From: CAYLPU01 sp964385635
GTDB lineage: Bacteria > Chloroflexota > Anaerolineae > B4-G1
Direction of reading: 5' to 3'
Assembly (NCBI GenBank): GCA_964385635.1
Contig: CAYLPU010000010.1
Span: 8,293 to 72,292 of the forward strand
DNA: 64,000 nt
Shown here: positions 16,544 to 25,240 of the stretch, piece by piece
Numbering within the stretch: the stretch's first letter is position 1
Layout: each line of letters opens with the position of its first letter
Notes under the pieces: generated by a model
What the model saw: only the letters and a program-made list of their open reading frames with translations
Databases searched by the model: none
Told to the model about the DNA's origin: nothing
Translations under genes and position numbers: made by a program

Positions 16544-18904
16544 CTATTTTCTATCTTCTCCCTCTTCTCTTCCCTCTTTCACCTGGGGCAGGCTGTCAAT
16601 CTCGAACTCCTCCTTACAGGCCACGCACTTTGCCCAGCCCTTACGCCCATCGGTGAGCAACCCACCGCATTCCGGGCATGGCTGCGGCAAGGGCCGCTTC
16701 CAGACCCAGAACTCGCAGTCCGGGTAGTTGGCACAGCCGTAGCCGATCCGCCCCTTGCGGGTTCGCTTTTCTACCAGGTCACCCCCGCACTGGGGACAGG
16801 TCACACCCACCTTCTCCAGCCACGGCTCGGTGTAGCGGCACTCGGGGAACCCCTTGCAGCCGACGAACTTCCCGTACCGCCCCCAGCGGACGATGAGAGG
16901 CTGACCGCACTCGGGGCAATCCCGCCCAATCTCCTGCGGCCCCAGGTCCACCTTCTCGATCTTCTGGTCGGCCTCGTCCAGCCGCTGCTTGAAGGGGACG
17001 TAGAACTCCCGCACCACCGGCACCCACTCCCGCTGGCCGACGGCGATCTCGTCCAGGCGTTCCTCCAGTTGCGCGGTGAAGCCGTAGTCCAGCACCTTCG
17101 TGAAGTGCTCCACCAGGAGGTCGTTGACCAAGAAGCCAGTCTCGGTGGGTACCAGCCGCCTTCCGTCCCGCTGGACGTACCCCCGCTGCTGGATGGTCGC
17201 CAGGATGGGGGCATAGGTGGAGGGCCGGCCGATGCCGTACTTCTCCAACGTCCGCACCAACGTGGCCTCCGTATAGCGCGGCGGAGGCTGGGTGAAGTGT
17301 TGCTGAGAAATCAGGCGCACCAGGTCCAGGACCTCGCCCACCGCCAACGACGGGATCTGCTGGGCCGGCTCCTCTTCGGCGGCGTCCTCGTCTTTAGCCT
17401 CTTCGTAGACTACCAGGAAACCGGGAAAACGGAGGATGGAGCCGGAAACGCGGAATAGGTAGGGCTTCTCTCCGTCTTCAGGACCGGCCAGCACCTCCAC
17501 GCTGATGGTGTCGTAGACCGCCCGTTCCATCTGGCTGGCGACGAACCGCTGCCAGATCAGCCGGTAGAGCCGGTACTGGTCGCGGGTCAGGTGCTCCTTG
17601 ATAGCCCCTGGCTCGCGAAAGACAGAAGTGGGGCGGATGGCCTCGTGGGCCTCCTGGGCACCTTTGGCCCGCGTCTTGTAGACTGGTGGTTTGGGCGGGA
17701 GGAATTCCTCCCCGTACCGCTGGGTGATGTAGTTCCGCGCCTCTGCCTGAGCCCGCCCGGCCACGTTGGTGGAGTCAGTGCGCATATAGGTGACCAGACC
17801 CATCGGGCCATTGCCGTCCAGGTCGATCCCCTCGTAGAGTTGTTGGGCGATGCGCATCGTGCGACGGGGAGTGAAGCGCAGGCGGCGCGAGGCCTCCTGC
17901 TGCATCGTGCTGGTGGTGAAGGGCGGGTAAGGCTGCCGTCTCCGTTGCCCTTTCTTGACCGAGGCAACTACATAGGTCGACTGTTCCAGTTCGTCCACCA
18001 CCGTCTGCGTAGCGGCCTCATCCTTAAGGTCTACCTTCTCCCCGCGGATGCGACGGAGTTCGGCGACGAAACTACGCGGCGGGTGATGATCCTCCCGCTT
18101 TGCCAGTTCCGCCTTGATGGACCAGTATTCATGAGGCACGAAATTTTCGATCTCCCGTTCCCGCTCCACCACCAGGCGGACCGCCACCGACTGCACCCGA
18201 CCGGCGCTGAGCCGCCCCCGCACCTTGCGCCACAGGAGGGGACTCAGGCTGTAGCCCACCAGCCGGTCCAAGATACGCCGGGCCTGTTGAGCGTCCACCA
18301 GGTTCATGTTGATTTTGCCGGGGTGGGCGAAAGCCTCCTCAATAGCGTCACGGGTGATCTCATGGAAGACCACCCGCCGCGCCTGGGAAGGCTTGATCTT
18401 CGCCGCCTCCATCAGGTGCCAGGCAATGGCCTCCCCCTCCCGGTCGGAGTCAGTGGCCAGATAGACCTCGGTGGCCTTCTTAACTTCCTTCTGCAGTTCC
18501 TTCACCACTTGCCTTTTCTCGTTGGGCACCCGGTAGCGGGGCGTGAAGTCATTTTCCACGTCCACCGACATAGAGGAGCGGAGCAGGTCGCGCACGTGTC
18601 CCACCGAGGCCCGCACCGTGTACTTCTTCCCCAGGAACCTCCCCACCGTGCGCGCTTTGGCTGGTGACTCGACGATCACCATCTTAGGTTTCTTCGCCAG
18701 TTTGGTTTTGGTTTTGGCTTTGGACACGACGATATGCTTCTCTGGGTCGAGCCCCTCGTGGGCCGGGGTACGGCCCATTCTGAACATTTTCGTGCCACAC
18801 ACCGGGCATACCCCCTGCGTGGCCGGCGTTCCATTGCTGGTGAACACCGACTGGGAGTCTTGCATCTCGCGTTTGGTTTTGCACTTCATACAATAAGCCT
18901 GCAT
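16544..18904 (-). CDS. topA: DNA topoisomerase I with N-terminal zinc-ribbon (DUF5679-like) domain
   Basis: The 786-residue type IA topoisomerase relaxes negative supercoils. An extra N-terminal ~60 residues have CMKCKTKREM and CPVCGTKMF, a four-Cys zinc ribbon like DUF5679. The TOPRIM domain starts MVIVESPAKARTVGRFLG. The active-site Tyr is in GLVTYMRTDSTN. The C-terminus carries Cys-rich Topo-zinc modules (CPECGQPLIVRWGRYGKFVGC and two further pairs). The start at 18904 keeps the zinc ribbon in frame with no internal stop, so the fusion is real in this sequence. It is 3 bases upstream of the xer gene. Confidence 0.94.
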   Translation of the reverse strand: MQAYCMKCKTKREMQDSQSVFTSNGTPATQGVCPVCGTKMFRMGRTPAHEGLDPEKHIVVSKAKTKTKLAKKPKMVIVESPAKARTVGRFLGKKYTVRASVGHVRDLLRSSMSVDVENDFTPRYRVPNEKRQVVKELQKEVKKATEVYLATDSDREGEAIAWHLMEAAKIKPSQARRVVFHEITRDAIEEAFAHPGKINMNLVDAQQARRILDRLVGYSLSPLLWRKVRGRLSAGRVQSVAVRLVVEREREIENFVPHEYWSIKAELAKREDHHPPRSFVAELRRIRGEKVDLKDEAATQTVVDELEQSTYVVASVKKGQRRRQPYPPFTTSTMQQEASRRLRFTPRRTMRIAQQLYEGIDLDGNGPMGLVTYMRTDSTNVAGRAQAEARNYITQRYGEEFLPPKPPVYKTRAKGAQEAHEAIRPTSVFREPGAIKEHLTRDQYRLYRLIWQRFVASQMERAVYDTISVEVLAGPEDGEKPYLFRVSGSILRFPGFLVVYEEAKDEDAAEEEPAQQIPSLAVGEVLDLVRLISQQHFTQPPPRYTEATLVRTLEKYGIGRPSTYAPILATIQQRGYVQRDGRRLVPTETGFLVNDLLVEHFTKVLDYGFTAQLEERLDEIAVGQREWVPVVREFYVPFKQRLDEADQKIEKVDLGPQEIGRDCPECGQPLIVRWGRYGKFVGCKGFPECRYTEPWLEKVGVTCPQCGGDLVEKRTRKGRIGYGCANYPDCEFWVWKRPLPQPCPECGGLLTDGRKGWAKCVACKEEFEIDSLPQVKEGREEGEDRK

Positions 18905-18950
18905 ATCTACCTCAGCGTTTATCGTTTGTTCGGGTCGAAGTCGTCCAGGC

Positions 18951-20021
18951 TCACAGCCGTTCGTTGCGCCCGTTCTCCTTCAATAGCCTCACAATCGCCC
19001 GCACTTCCTGCTCCCGCTCTCTGGGACAGACCAGCAAAGCGTCCTCCGTGTCCACGATCACCATTCCCTCCAGCCCGATCGTGGCGACGAGACGCTTCCC
19101 GCCGAAGATCAGCGTGTCGCGCGTGTCAATCCCCACATGCGGGCCGAGGATGACGTTCCCCTCATCACTGGCTGGCAACAACTCAAAGAGAGTGGCCCAA
19201 CTGCCCACGTCCGACCAGCCAATGTCCACCGGGACGACGGCCACTTCATCAGCCCCTTCCATTACCCCGTAGTCAATGGTCTGCTTGGTGACCTGGGGCC
19301 AGACACGGTTCAGCGTCGGCTCGTATCCGAGTGTTCCTAGCGTTGCCTCGATCTCCGCCAGTTGCACGTAGAACTCCGGCATCTGGTGTTGTAACTCCTC
19401 CAGGATGCGGTCCACGCGCCAGATAAACATACCGCTGTTCCACGAGTACTCTCCGCTTTCGACCATGTGAAGCGCCGTCTCTGGGCTGGGCTTCTCGGTG
19501 AATCGGTCGGCGCGGAAGACGGAGAAGCCCTCCGCCGTGCCCAGGCTCTCTCCCTGCTTAATGTATCCATAGCCAGTTGAGGGGGACGAGGGTTTGATCC
19601 CCAGTGTGACCAGGTGTCCCTCTTCAGCAACTTGCGCCGCCGCAGCCAGGGCCCGGCGGAAGTGCATTGTGCCAGTGATGAAGTGATCGGCGGTAAGTAC
19701 TGCCATGATTGCTTCTGGGTCACGCCGACGCAGATGGATCGCTCCCAATCCAATACAGGGGGCAGTGCCACGGCCCTCCGGCTCGACGACGAAGTTCTCC
19801 GGCGGCAATTCCGGCGCTTGTGCCATCAGAGGTGCGACGTGCTCAGCCCCCGTGACGACGAAAATCTGTTCCGGTTGGAAGAGAGGCGCAAGCCGGTCTA
19901 CTGCGTGCTCGAACATAGTACGCTCCCCGACCAGCCTGAGTGACTGCTTAGGACGATTGCGGCGGCTGAGGGGCCACAGTCGCGTCCCTACCCCTCCGGC
20001 CATGATCAATGCGTGGTACAG
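18951..20021 (-). CDS. manC: Mannose-1-phosphate guanylyltransferase
   Basis: The enzyme makes GDP-mannose for glycan synthesis. Near its N-terminus it has the nucleotidyltransferase signature ALIMAGGVGTRLWPLSR. The motifs VEPEGRGTAPCIGLGA, LTADHFI, FTEKPSPETA, YSWNSGMFIWR and VDIGWSDVGSWATL follow in family order. It lacks the C-terminal isomerase domain of long ManC, ending at ~356 residues. I place the start at CTG 20021 behind CGGAGG; the longer frame to 20144 reads through repetitive DNA. It lies between dprA and topA and may serve the glycosyltransferases at the left edge. Confidence 0.86.
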   Translation of the reverse strand: MYHALIMAGGVGTRLWPLSRRNRPKQSLRLVGERTMFEHAVDRLAPLFQPEQIFVVTGAEHVAPLMAQAPELPPENFVVEPEGRGTAPCIGLGAIHLRRRDPEAIMAVLTADHFITGTMHFRRALAAAAQVAEEGHLVTLGIKPSSPSTGYGYIKQGESLGTAEGFSVFRADRFTEKPSPETALHMVESGEYSWNSGMFIWRVDRILEELQHQMPEFYVQLAEIEATLGTLGYEPTLNRVWPQVTKQTIDYGVMEGADEVAVVPVDIGWSDVGSWATLFELLPASDEGNVILGPHVGIDTRDTLIFGGKRLVATIGLEGMVIVDTEDALLVCPREREQEVRAIVRLLKENGRNERL

Positions 20022-20103
20022 TTCTGTCCTCCGCTTCGCAAACTGTGTTGATAACTGGCATCCAGCATCCAGCATCGAGTATTGAGTATCAAGTATCCAG
20101 TCC

Positions 20104-21213
20104 CTAATCCACCACGTACTTAACACCCGGCTCACGGGCCACAACGTACTTCATACCACCCTCTTGGCGCACCATCCCCTTCAATTCCATCAGCGCCAGC
20201 GTGCTGGTCACCTGCGCGATCGGCAGGCCCACCTGCTGACGGAGTTCATCCACGTGAGTCGGCTCGGCCGAGAGATGGACCAACAGCGACGCCTCTGTCT
20301 CGTTGGCCGGGAGCACCTGGCGCGCCTCCGTCTGCTCGACCACCATCGTCAGATTCAGTTCCTCCAGGATGTCCTCCGGGCCGAGCACCATCTTGGCCCC
20401 GTCCTGGATGAGTGTGTTGGTGCCGGCGCAGGCGCGCGTCAGGATAGAACCTGGTACAGCGAAAACATCCCGCCCTTGCTCGGCGGCATAACCGGCGGTG
20501 ATGAGCGTCCCACTTCTCTTCCCTGCCTCAGTGACGAGCACACCCAGGCTCAGTCCGCTGATGATGCGGTTGCGGGGGGGGAAATTGCTCCCCTCCGGCG
20601 GTGTACCCATCGGATAATCGCTCACCAGCGCTCCCTGCGCGACGACTTCCCCGGCCAACTTGCGGTGCTCCGGCGGGTAGATCCGGTCAATGCCGCAGCC
20701 CAGCACAGCGATAGTGCGCCCCCCTGCCTTCAGCGCCGCTCGATGTGCCTCGGCATCAATCCCCCGCGCCAACCCGCTGACGACGGTGATACCACTGCTT
20801 GCCAGTGTCCTGGTCAATCGGCGGGTTACCTCCCGTCCATAGGCCGAAGCCCGCCGTGTGCCGACGACCGCTACCGCCCAGGCGTCCTCCTCTGTCAGCG
20901 TGCCCTTGACGTAGAGCACAGGGGGCGGATCGGGGATCTCGCGGAGGAGGCGGGGATAGTCGGCGCTTTCCCACGTGAGCACTTGCGCACCAGTGGCAGC
21001 AATCCGCTCTAACTCCCGATCCAGATCACACGCCGATCGGGTTGTCAGCAGGTTCTCCAGCGAGCGGCTGTCCAGCCCGGCGCGGCGCAGTTCCCCGGCT
21101 GGCGCATGCCAGGCCCGTTCCACGTTCCCAAAGCAGTCGAGCAACGCCCGCAGTCGCGTTGGCCCGATGCCACGCACGATGTTGAAGCCAACCCAGTAGC
21201 GCAGTTCGTTCAT
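20104..21213 (-). CDS. dprA: DNA-processing protein DprA
   Basis: The 369-residue protein binds incoming single-stranded DNA and loads RecA during natural transformation. An N-terminal helix-hairpin-helix-like region starts VGFNIVRGIGPTRLRALLD. The Rossmann core has VAVVGTRRASAYGREV, VVSGLARGIDAEAHRAAL, IAVLGCGIDRIYPPEH and FPPRNRIISGLSLGVLVTEA. A C-terminal winged-helix domain (DprA_WH-like) follows from about residue 300. The ATG overlaps the rimM stop (ATGA), making dprA part of the rpsP-khpA-rimM transcription unit, where trmD would more commonly follow. Confidence 0.93.
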   Translation of the reverse strand: MNELRYWVGFNIVRGIGPTRLRALLDCFGNVERAWHAPAGELRRAGLDSRSLENLLTTRSACDLDRELERIAATGAQVLTWESADYPRLLREIPDPPPVLYVKGTLTEEDAWAVAVVGTRRASAYGREVTRRLTRTLASSGITVVSGLARGIDAEAHRAALKAGGRTIAVLGCGIDRIYPPEHRKLAGEVVAQGALVSDYPMGTPPEGSNFPPRNRIISGLSLGVLVTEAGKRSGTLITAGYAAEQGRDVFAVPGSILTRACAGTNTLIQDGAKMVLGPEDILEELNLTMVVEQTEARQVLPANETEASLLVHLSAEPTHVDELRQQVGLPIAQVTSTLALMELKGMVRQEGGMKYVVAREPGVKYVVD

Positions 21214-21800
21214 CTCTTATCCTCTGCCAACATACCAGGCAGCAAGTGCACCACCATCCGCCTCAACTCCAGGTCGAGTTCGAGTATCACGTCATTCACG
21301 GCTGGCAGGAGCACTTCGCCCCACGGTCCACGCACGACGTAAACATCATTGGCCCCGGTCTCGAGCACTTCGACGACCTGGCCCAGCCACTCACCGCTTT
21401 CTGTCTCTACTCTCACGCCGATGAGCTGAAAGTGATAATACTCACCTTCCTCAAGCGGCGCAGCCTCCTTGAGTGGTATCTGCACGAGCATGCCGCGCAG
21501 TTCATCAGCACCAATTCGGTCGTCGCAGCCCCCTAGTTTCAGCAGCAACACTTTTTTGTGACGGCGCAACTTCTCTACCGGGTAACGCCGTACTGACTCA
21601 GGGGAGTCTGGATAGGCAAGGCAAAAATAGGCGCATTGTCCCAGTCGTTCGGGATAATCGGTGAGGATTTCAACGCGCAGTTCGCCCCGTATACCGTGTG
21701 GCCGCAATATCCGACCGACCGCTAAATAGCGAGGCTCAGGTGTACATCCTCTCCCTGAGCCCCCATCGCCCTCGCTACCACGTTGTGCAGCAGCATCCAT
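21210..21800 (-). CDS. rimM: Ribosome maturation factor RimM
   Basis: The 196-residue protein assists 30S head assembly with S19. The N-terminal RimM barrel begins LAVGRILRPHGIRGELRVEILTD without the usual GKI opening residue spacing. The C-terminal PRC-barrel has GEYYHFQLIGVRVETESGEWLG and ends DVILELDLELRRMVVHLLPGML. It starts 6 bases after khpA stops and overlaps dprA. The first ~23 residues before the fold are Gly/Ser rich, and a later start is possible. Confidence 0.9.
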   Translation of the reverse strand: MDAAAQRGSEGDGGSGRGCTPEPRYLAVGRILRPHGIRGELRVEILTDYPERLGQCAYFCLAYPDSPESVRRYPVEKLRRHKKVLLLKLGGCDDRIGADELRGMLVQIPLKEAAPLEEGEYYHFQLIGVRVETESGEWLGQVVEVLETGANDVYVVRGPWGEVLLPAVNDVILELDLELRRMVVHLLPGMLAEDKR

Positions 21801-21806
21801 CGGCGC

Positions 21807-22043
21807 CTAGACAATTTCGAGGGTAGCCCGCTTCCCTTGCTTGGTAGCAAGTATCCGGACAAGCGTGCGCATAGCGTTCGCGGTGCGCCCGCCTTTGCCG
21901 ATCACGCGGCCCATGTCCTCCGGGCCGACCCGTAGTTCCAGGATCACCGAGGTTTCGCCCTCAATCTCAGAGACGTGCACCTGGGATGGATCGTCCACCA
22001 GCGACTTGGCGATAAATTCAACCAATTCTTTCATCGAAGCCAT
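21807..22043 (-). CDS. khpA: KH-domain RNA-binding protein
   Basis: This 78-residue protein has one KH domain with the RNA-contacting loop RVIGKGGRTANAMRTL, and the usual start MKELVEFIAKSLVDDP. ATG 22043 follows GGAGG. KhpA-type proteins act as RNA chaperones with KhpB and are conserved between rpsP and rimM, exactly as seen here. Confidence 0.92.
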   Translation of the reverse strand: MASMKELVEFIAKSLVDDPSQVHVSEIEGETSVILELRVGPEDMGRVIGKGGRTANAMRTLVRILATKQGKRATLEIV

Positions 22044-22137
22044 AGTTGCTCCTCCCTCCTGATGTAGTTGGTGTAGATGCAATAGACATTACGGAGACGC
22101 AGTGGGGGAGCAGGATTCCACTGCGACAAGGAGTGGG

Positions 22138-22602
22138 CTATTCTTCTGTCTCTTCTGTCTCTATCTCCTCACTCTCATCTCCTGCTTCAGCAGGCTCCGT
22201 TTCGGACTTTACAGTTTCTGGTTTTACAGCCGGTTCCTCCGCCACAGGCATTGCATGCTCCCGGCGGGTTTTGGGACTGACCTCTGGCGCAGCCTGGGCT
22301 GTTTCCTCCGCTTCGGCCAGCAGCGTCTCCAGGGACTCGCCCTGCTTAAGCCGCTCGAAGCGGGCCAACGCACCCTGTTTCTTCAGCAACCGGGCCACTG
22401 GCCTGGTGGGCTGCGCCCCGACACTCAGCCAGTACAATGCCCGATCTTCTTTGATCTTCACCGTTTCCGGTTCGGTGCGTGGATTGTAGAAGCCGATGGT
22501 CTCAATGGACCGTCCATCGCGGGGTGACCGCGCATCAGCCACCACCACTCGGTAACTGGGTTGTTTCTTAGCGCCTACGCGCCGCAATCGAATCTTGATC
22601 AT
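22138..22602 (-). CDS. rpsP: 30S ribosomal protein S16 with long acidic tail
   Basis: From ATG 22602 the protein is 154 residues. The first ~85 residues are S16 (MIKIRLRRVGAKKQPSYRVV, then FYNPRTEPETVKI and ALYWLSVGAQPTRPVARLL). The remaining ~65 residues form an Ala/Glu-rich extension with several EE pairs that is not part of the ribosomal fold. S16 binds 16S rRNA during 30S assembly. The 5' end overlaps the 3' end of the truncated toxin gene by 35 bases, in another frame. Confidence 0.94.
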   Translation of the reverse strand: MIKIRLRRVGAKKQPSYRVVVADARSPRDGRSIETIGFYNPRTEPETVKIKEDRALYWLSVGAQPTRPVARLLKKQGALARFERLKQGESLETLLAEAEETAQAAPEVSPKTRREHAMPVAEEPAVKPETVKSETEPAEAGDESEEIETEETEE

Positions 22603-22822
22603 AGTCCTCCTGATGTCGTATGTGAAAAGTTGTAAACCGGTGGAGATTGTCGGTAATCTCAATGTCGTAAGGGCTCTGGCGAGTCTGACCGGTCACCCGT
22701 GCAACTACAATGTCGCTGTCTCCCGTATCCAGCAACACCAGTGCCGGACGGCGCTTCGCCCCTTGTCTACCGGTGAAGGGAAACAGCAGCAAAACAACCT
22801 CGCCTGGCCGGTAGCGTTTCAT
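22568..22822 (-). pseudogene. PemK/MazF-like toxin, C-terminally truncated
   Basis: The first ~57 residues fit the MazF/PemK ribonuclease fold: YRPGEVVLLLFPFTGRQGAKRRPALVLLD, then VVARVTGQ. After DIEITDN the family sequence stops and the frame runs out through the rpsP leader and start, ending at 84 residues instead of ~110. The missing segment would hold the last strands and helix. It is paired with an antitoxin-like gene 3 bases upstream. A loss of toxicity by truncation is an inference. Confidence 0.62.
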
Positions 22823-22825
22823 CGC

Positions 22826-23047
22826 TTAACCAGGTTGATCATAGATCGCGTCAGTGTCACTATAGCCAGCAAAGAACTGCTCGGTCGTCAGACGCGACCA
22901 CGCTTGTCCTTCGCGTATTGCTGACGGTTCGCCGATCAAAACGATCACCCGGACAACCGGCTGCTGCAGCAATTTAGAGGCAAAGGCTTCCGGCACAATC
23001 AGTCTCCCATCCGCTGTTACCTTGGCCTGAAATTCGTATGCCTCCAT
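22826..23047 (-). CDS. Antitoxin-like small protein
   Basis: The 73-residue product opens YEFQAKVTADGRLIVPEAFA, a short beta-hairpin AbrB/MazE-like DNA-binding pattern, and ends with an acidic segment (YSDTDAIYD) of the kind that binds a toxin. It precedes the MazF-like gene by 3 bases, the usual antitoxin-toxin order. The family assignment rests mostly on context. Confidence 0.55.
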   Translation of the reverse strand: MEAYEFQAKVTADGRLIVPEAFASKLLQQPVVRVIVLIGEPSAIREGQAWSRLTTEQFFAGYSDTDAIYDQPG

Positions 23048-23131
23048 TCTCTCCTTCCTGAATTACCTCCATATTACCTGAACGTCTACATCAGCGCTCA
23101 AATGTCTTGCTTCCTGCCTTCTGCGTCTACT

Positions 23132-24460
23132 CTACCCAAACATTCGCATCAACCCCTGCATCCCCTTCTTCCCCTTCCCCAGTTGTTTCATCATCCGTTG
23201 CATCTGGCGGAACTGGCTGAGCAATGCGTTCACCTCCTGCACCGTAGTACCGCTGCCACGGGCGACGCGCCTCTTGCGGCTACCGTTGAGGATACGAGGG
23301 TTGTGCCGCTCTTCCGGTGTCATCGAAAGGATAATCGCCTCAATGCGTCTGAACTGCCGATCAGTAACCTCGGGCGAGACGTTCTGGGCCAATCTGCCCA
23401 TTCCCGGCACCAGGTCGAGAATCTGGCTCATCGGCCCCATTTTCCTGATCTGCTGCAATTGCCCCAGGAAATCCTCCAGATCAAAACTGGCCTCGCGCAG
23501 CTTGTGTGCCAATTGCTCGGCCTGCTCTTGATCGAAGGCGGATTCCGCTCGCTCGATGAGTGTCAGTACGTCCCCCATCCCCAGGATGCGGGAGGCCAGC
23601 CGTTCAGGGTGAAAGGCTTCCAGCGCGTCGGCTTTCTCACCCGTGCCCAGAAACTTGATCGGCACACCGGTGACAGCCCGCATGCTGATGGCTGCCCCCC
23701 CTCGGGCGTCGCCGTCCACCTTGGTCAGGATCAGCCCAGTCACCCCGATGTGCTGATGAAAGCCAGCCGCGATATTCACTGCTTCTTGTCCCGTCATCGC
23801 GTCGGCCACCAGGAGTGTCTCGGCCGGCTTCACTGCTTGCTTGATCGCTTCCAACTCGGCCATCATCTTCTGGTCAATCTGCAGGCGGCCAGCGGTATCC
23901 AAAATTACCACGTCGTAGCCCCGCCGACGCGCTTCGCGGACGCCGTTGGCGCAAATTTGAGGCGGTGGGGTACGCTGCCCTTCGCCGTGGACCGGCAGTT
24001 CCAATTGACGACCCAGTACCTCCAGTTGCGTGACGGCGGCCGGGCGATAAGTATCGCCAGCGACCATCAATGGCAGATGACCGCTTTGCCTGAGATACCG
24101 GGCCAGTTTGGCCACCGTCGTCGTCTTGCCCGAGCCTTGCAGCCCGACCAGCATAATGACGTAGGGCGCAGCTCCCTTCAGTTCCAGCCGCCCCGGCTCG
24201 CCCAGCGTTTCGACCAATTCCTCGTGGACGATCTTGATCACCTGCTGGATTGGGCTAAGGCTTTTGGCAACCTCGGCACCGATGGCCCGCTCGCGCACAC
24301 GGCCGATGAAGTCTTTGACAACTTTGTAATGTACATCGGCTTCCAGCAGAGCCAGGCGAATCTCGCGCAGCACCTGGTCTACGTCATCTTCACGCAGGAT
24401 GCCGCGCTTGCCCAGCCGCCGAAAAACGGTCTGTAGTTTGTCGGTCAGATGCTCAAACAT
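23132..24460 (-). CDS. ffh: Signal recognition particle protein Ffh
   Basis: The 442-residue GTPase binds signal sequences and SRP RNA and delivers ribosomes to FtsY. It shows the N domain start MFEHLTDKLQTVFRRL, G1 GLQGSGKTTTVAKLARYL near residue 108, DTYRPAAVTQL, G3 DTAGRLQ, G4 TKVDGDARGG, and the methionine-rich M domain with RQMQRMMKQLGKGKKGMQG at the end. It lies upstream of the rpsP-khpA-rimM group, as often found, separated here by the toxin-antitoxin remnant. Confidence 0.96.
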   Translation of the reverse strand: MFEHLTDKLQTVFRRLGKRGILREDDVDQVLREIRLALLEADVHYKVVKDFIGRVRERAIGAEVAKSLSPIQQVIKIVHEELVETLGEPGRLELKGAAPYVIMLVGLQGSGKTTTVAKLARYLRQSGHLPLMVAGDTYRPAAVTQLEVLGRQLELPVHGEGQRTPPPQICANGVREARRRGYDVVILDTAGRLQIDQKMMAELEAIKQAVKPAETLLVADAMTGQEAVNIAAGFHQHIGVTGLILTKVDGDARGGAAISMRAVTGVPIKFLGTGEKADALEAFHPERLASRILGMGDVLTLIERAESAFDQEQAEQLAHKLREASFDLEDFLGQLQQIRKMGPMSQILDLVPGMGRLAQNVSPEVTDRQFRRIEAIILSMTPEERHNPRILNGSRKRRVARGSGTTVQEVNALLSQFRQMQRMMKQLGKGKKGMQGLMRMFG

Positions 24461-24522
24461 TATGTACCGACGGATCGTCTATCAAATACGTGAGACGATT
24501 GTAACGGAAAAACCCTGTTTCG

Positions 24523-25137
24523 TCAAGTTTTCTGGCCTCTTACCACCACCCGTGCGTCCACCGCTGCCACGCCTTGATCAAACACGAGCAGTGGGTTGAT
24601 GTCAACCTCCGCCACCTCGGGGCATGCGACCAGAAGCCGCGATAGGGCCAGCAATGCCTCGACGACCGCCTCTACATCCGCTGGCGACCCGCCGCGCAGG
24701 CCGTGCAGCAGGCGACTCCCCCGCACCTCGGAGATCATCTCCTCGGCGTCCTTATGGGTCAACGGAGCCAAACGAAATGCAACATCCTCGAACACCTCCA
24801 CCTGTTCCTCCAGTTCGCGCCCCGCCTCCGAGAACTCGGCAAAGCCACCTGACTCGATTATCGCCCGGCGGATGCCCTTCCTTCCACAGGCGTCCAGCAG
24901 ACCGGGCACTGTCGCCGCCGGGGTCAGGATCACGGCGAGGTCCACTCCGTCGGGCAGCGATTCCACCGACGTGAGGATGGGGACACCGTGTGCCTCGCCA
25001 CTCCGCAGCCCGACGGCGTAGATGTCACCACGGTAGCCAAACCTCAGCAGGTTGTCGATGATGTTGGCCGCCAGGTTGTCGGGCCGTTCCGAAACACCGA
25101 TGACCACAATGCTATCGGGATAGAAAATCTTGTCCAC
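24523..25137 (-). pseudogene. Acyl/acetyl-CoA synthetase (ADP-forming type), internally deleted
   Basis: From GTG 25137 (GGGAGG upstream) the 204-residue frame joins two distant parts of a normally ~700-residue enzyme. Residues 1-~112 are the CoA-binding domain (FYPDSIVVIGVSERPDNLA, then SGGFAEFSEAGRELEEQ). The sequence then jumps to the end of the ATP-grasp domain (VEVFEDVAFRLAPLTHKDAE, then EVDINPLLVF and AVDARV). The middle CoA-ligase and most of the ATP-grasp domain are absent, yet the frame is intact. Such a protein should not ligate CoA. It is either a decayed gene or an assembly join. Confidence 0.75.
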
Positions 25138-25202
25138 TGCTTTGCCTCCCGTTAGAACTGAGCCGATTGTAACAGAGAGTGAGCAAAACGCCAACTGAGA
25201 AC

Positions 25203-25231
25203 TTCGGAAGTCCAGGCTTTTGTGGTACAAT
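25203..25231 (+). promoter_or_regulatory. Promoter giving a nearly leaderless transcript
   Basis: TACAAT at 25226-25231 with TTCGGA 17 bp upstream predicts transcription start near 25238, only about 3 bases before the carbonic anhydrase ATG at 25241. No ribosome-binding site is seen, consistent with leaderless translation. Confidence 0.5.
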
Positions 25232-25240
25232 AGCAGTGCT

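Noticed and set aside
23102..24436. 444-codon plus-strand frame opposite ffh
   Set aside because: It mirrors the ffh gene almost end to end and has no motifs; Ffh is certain on the minus strand.
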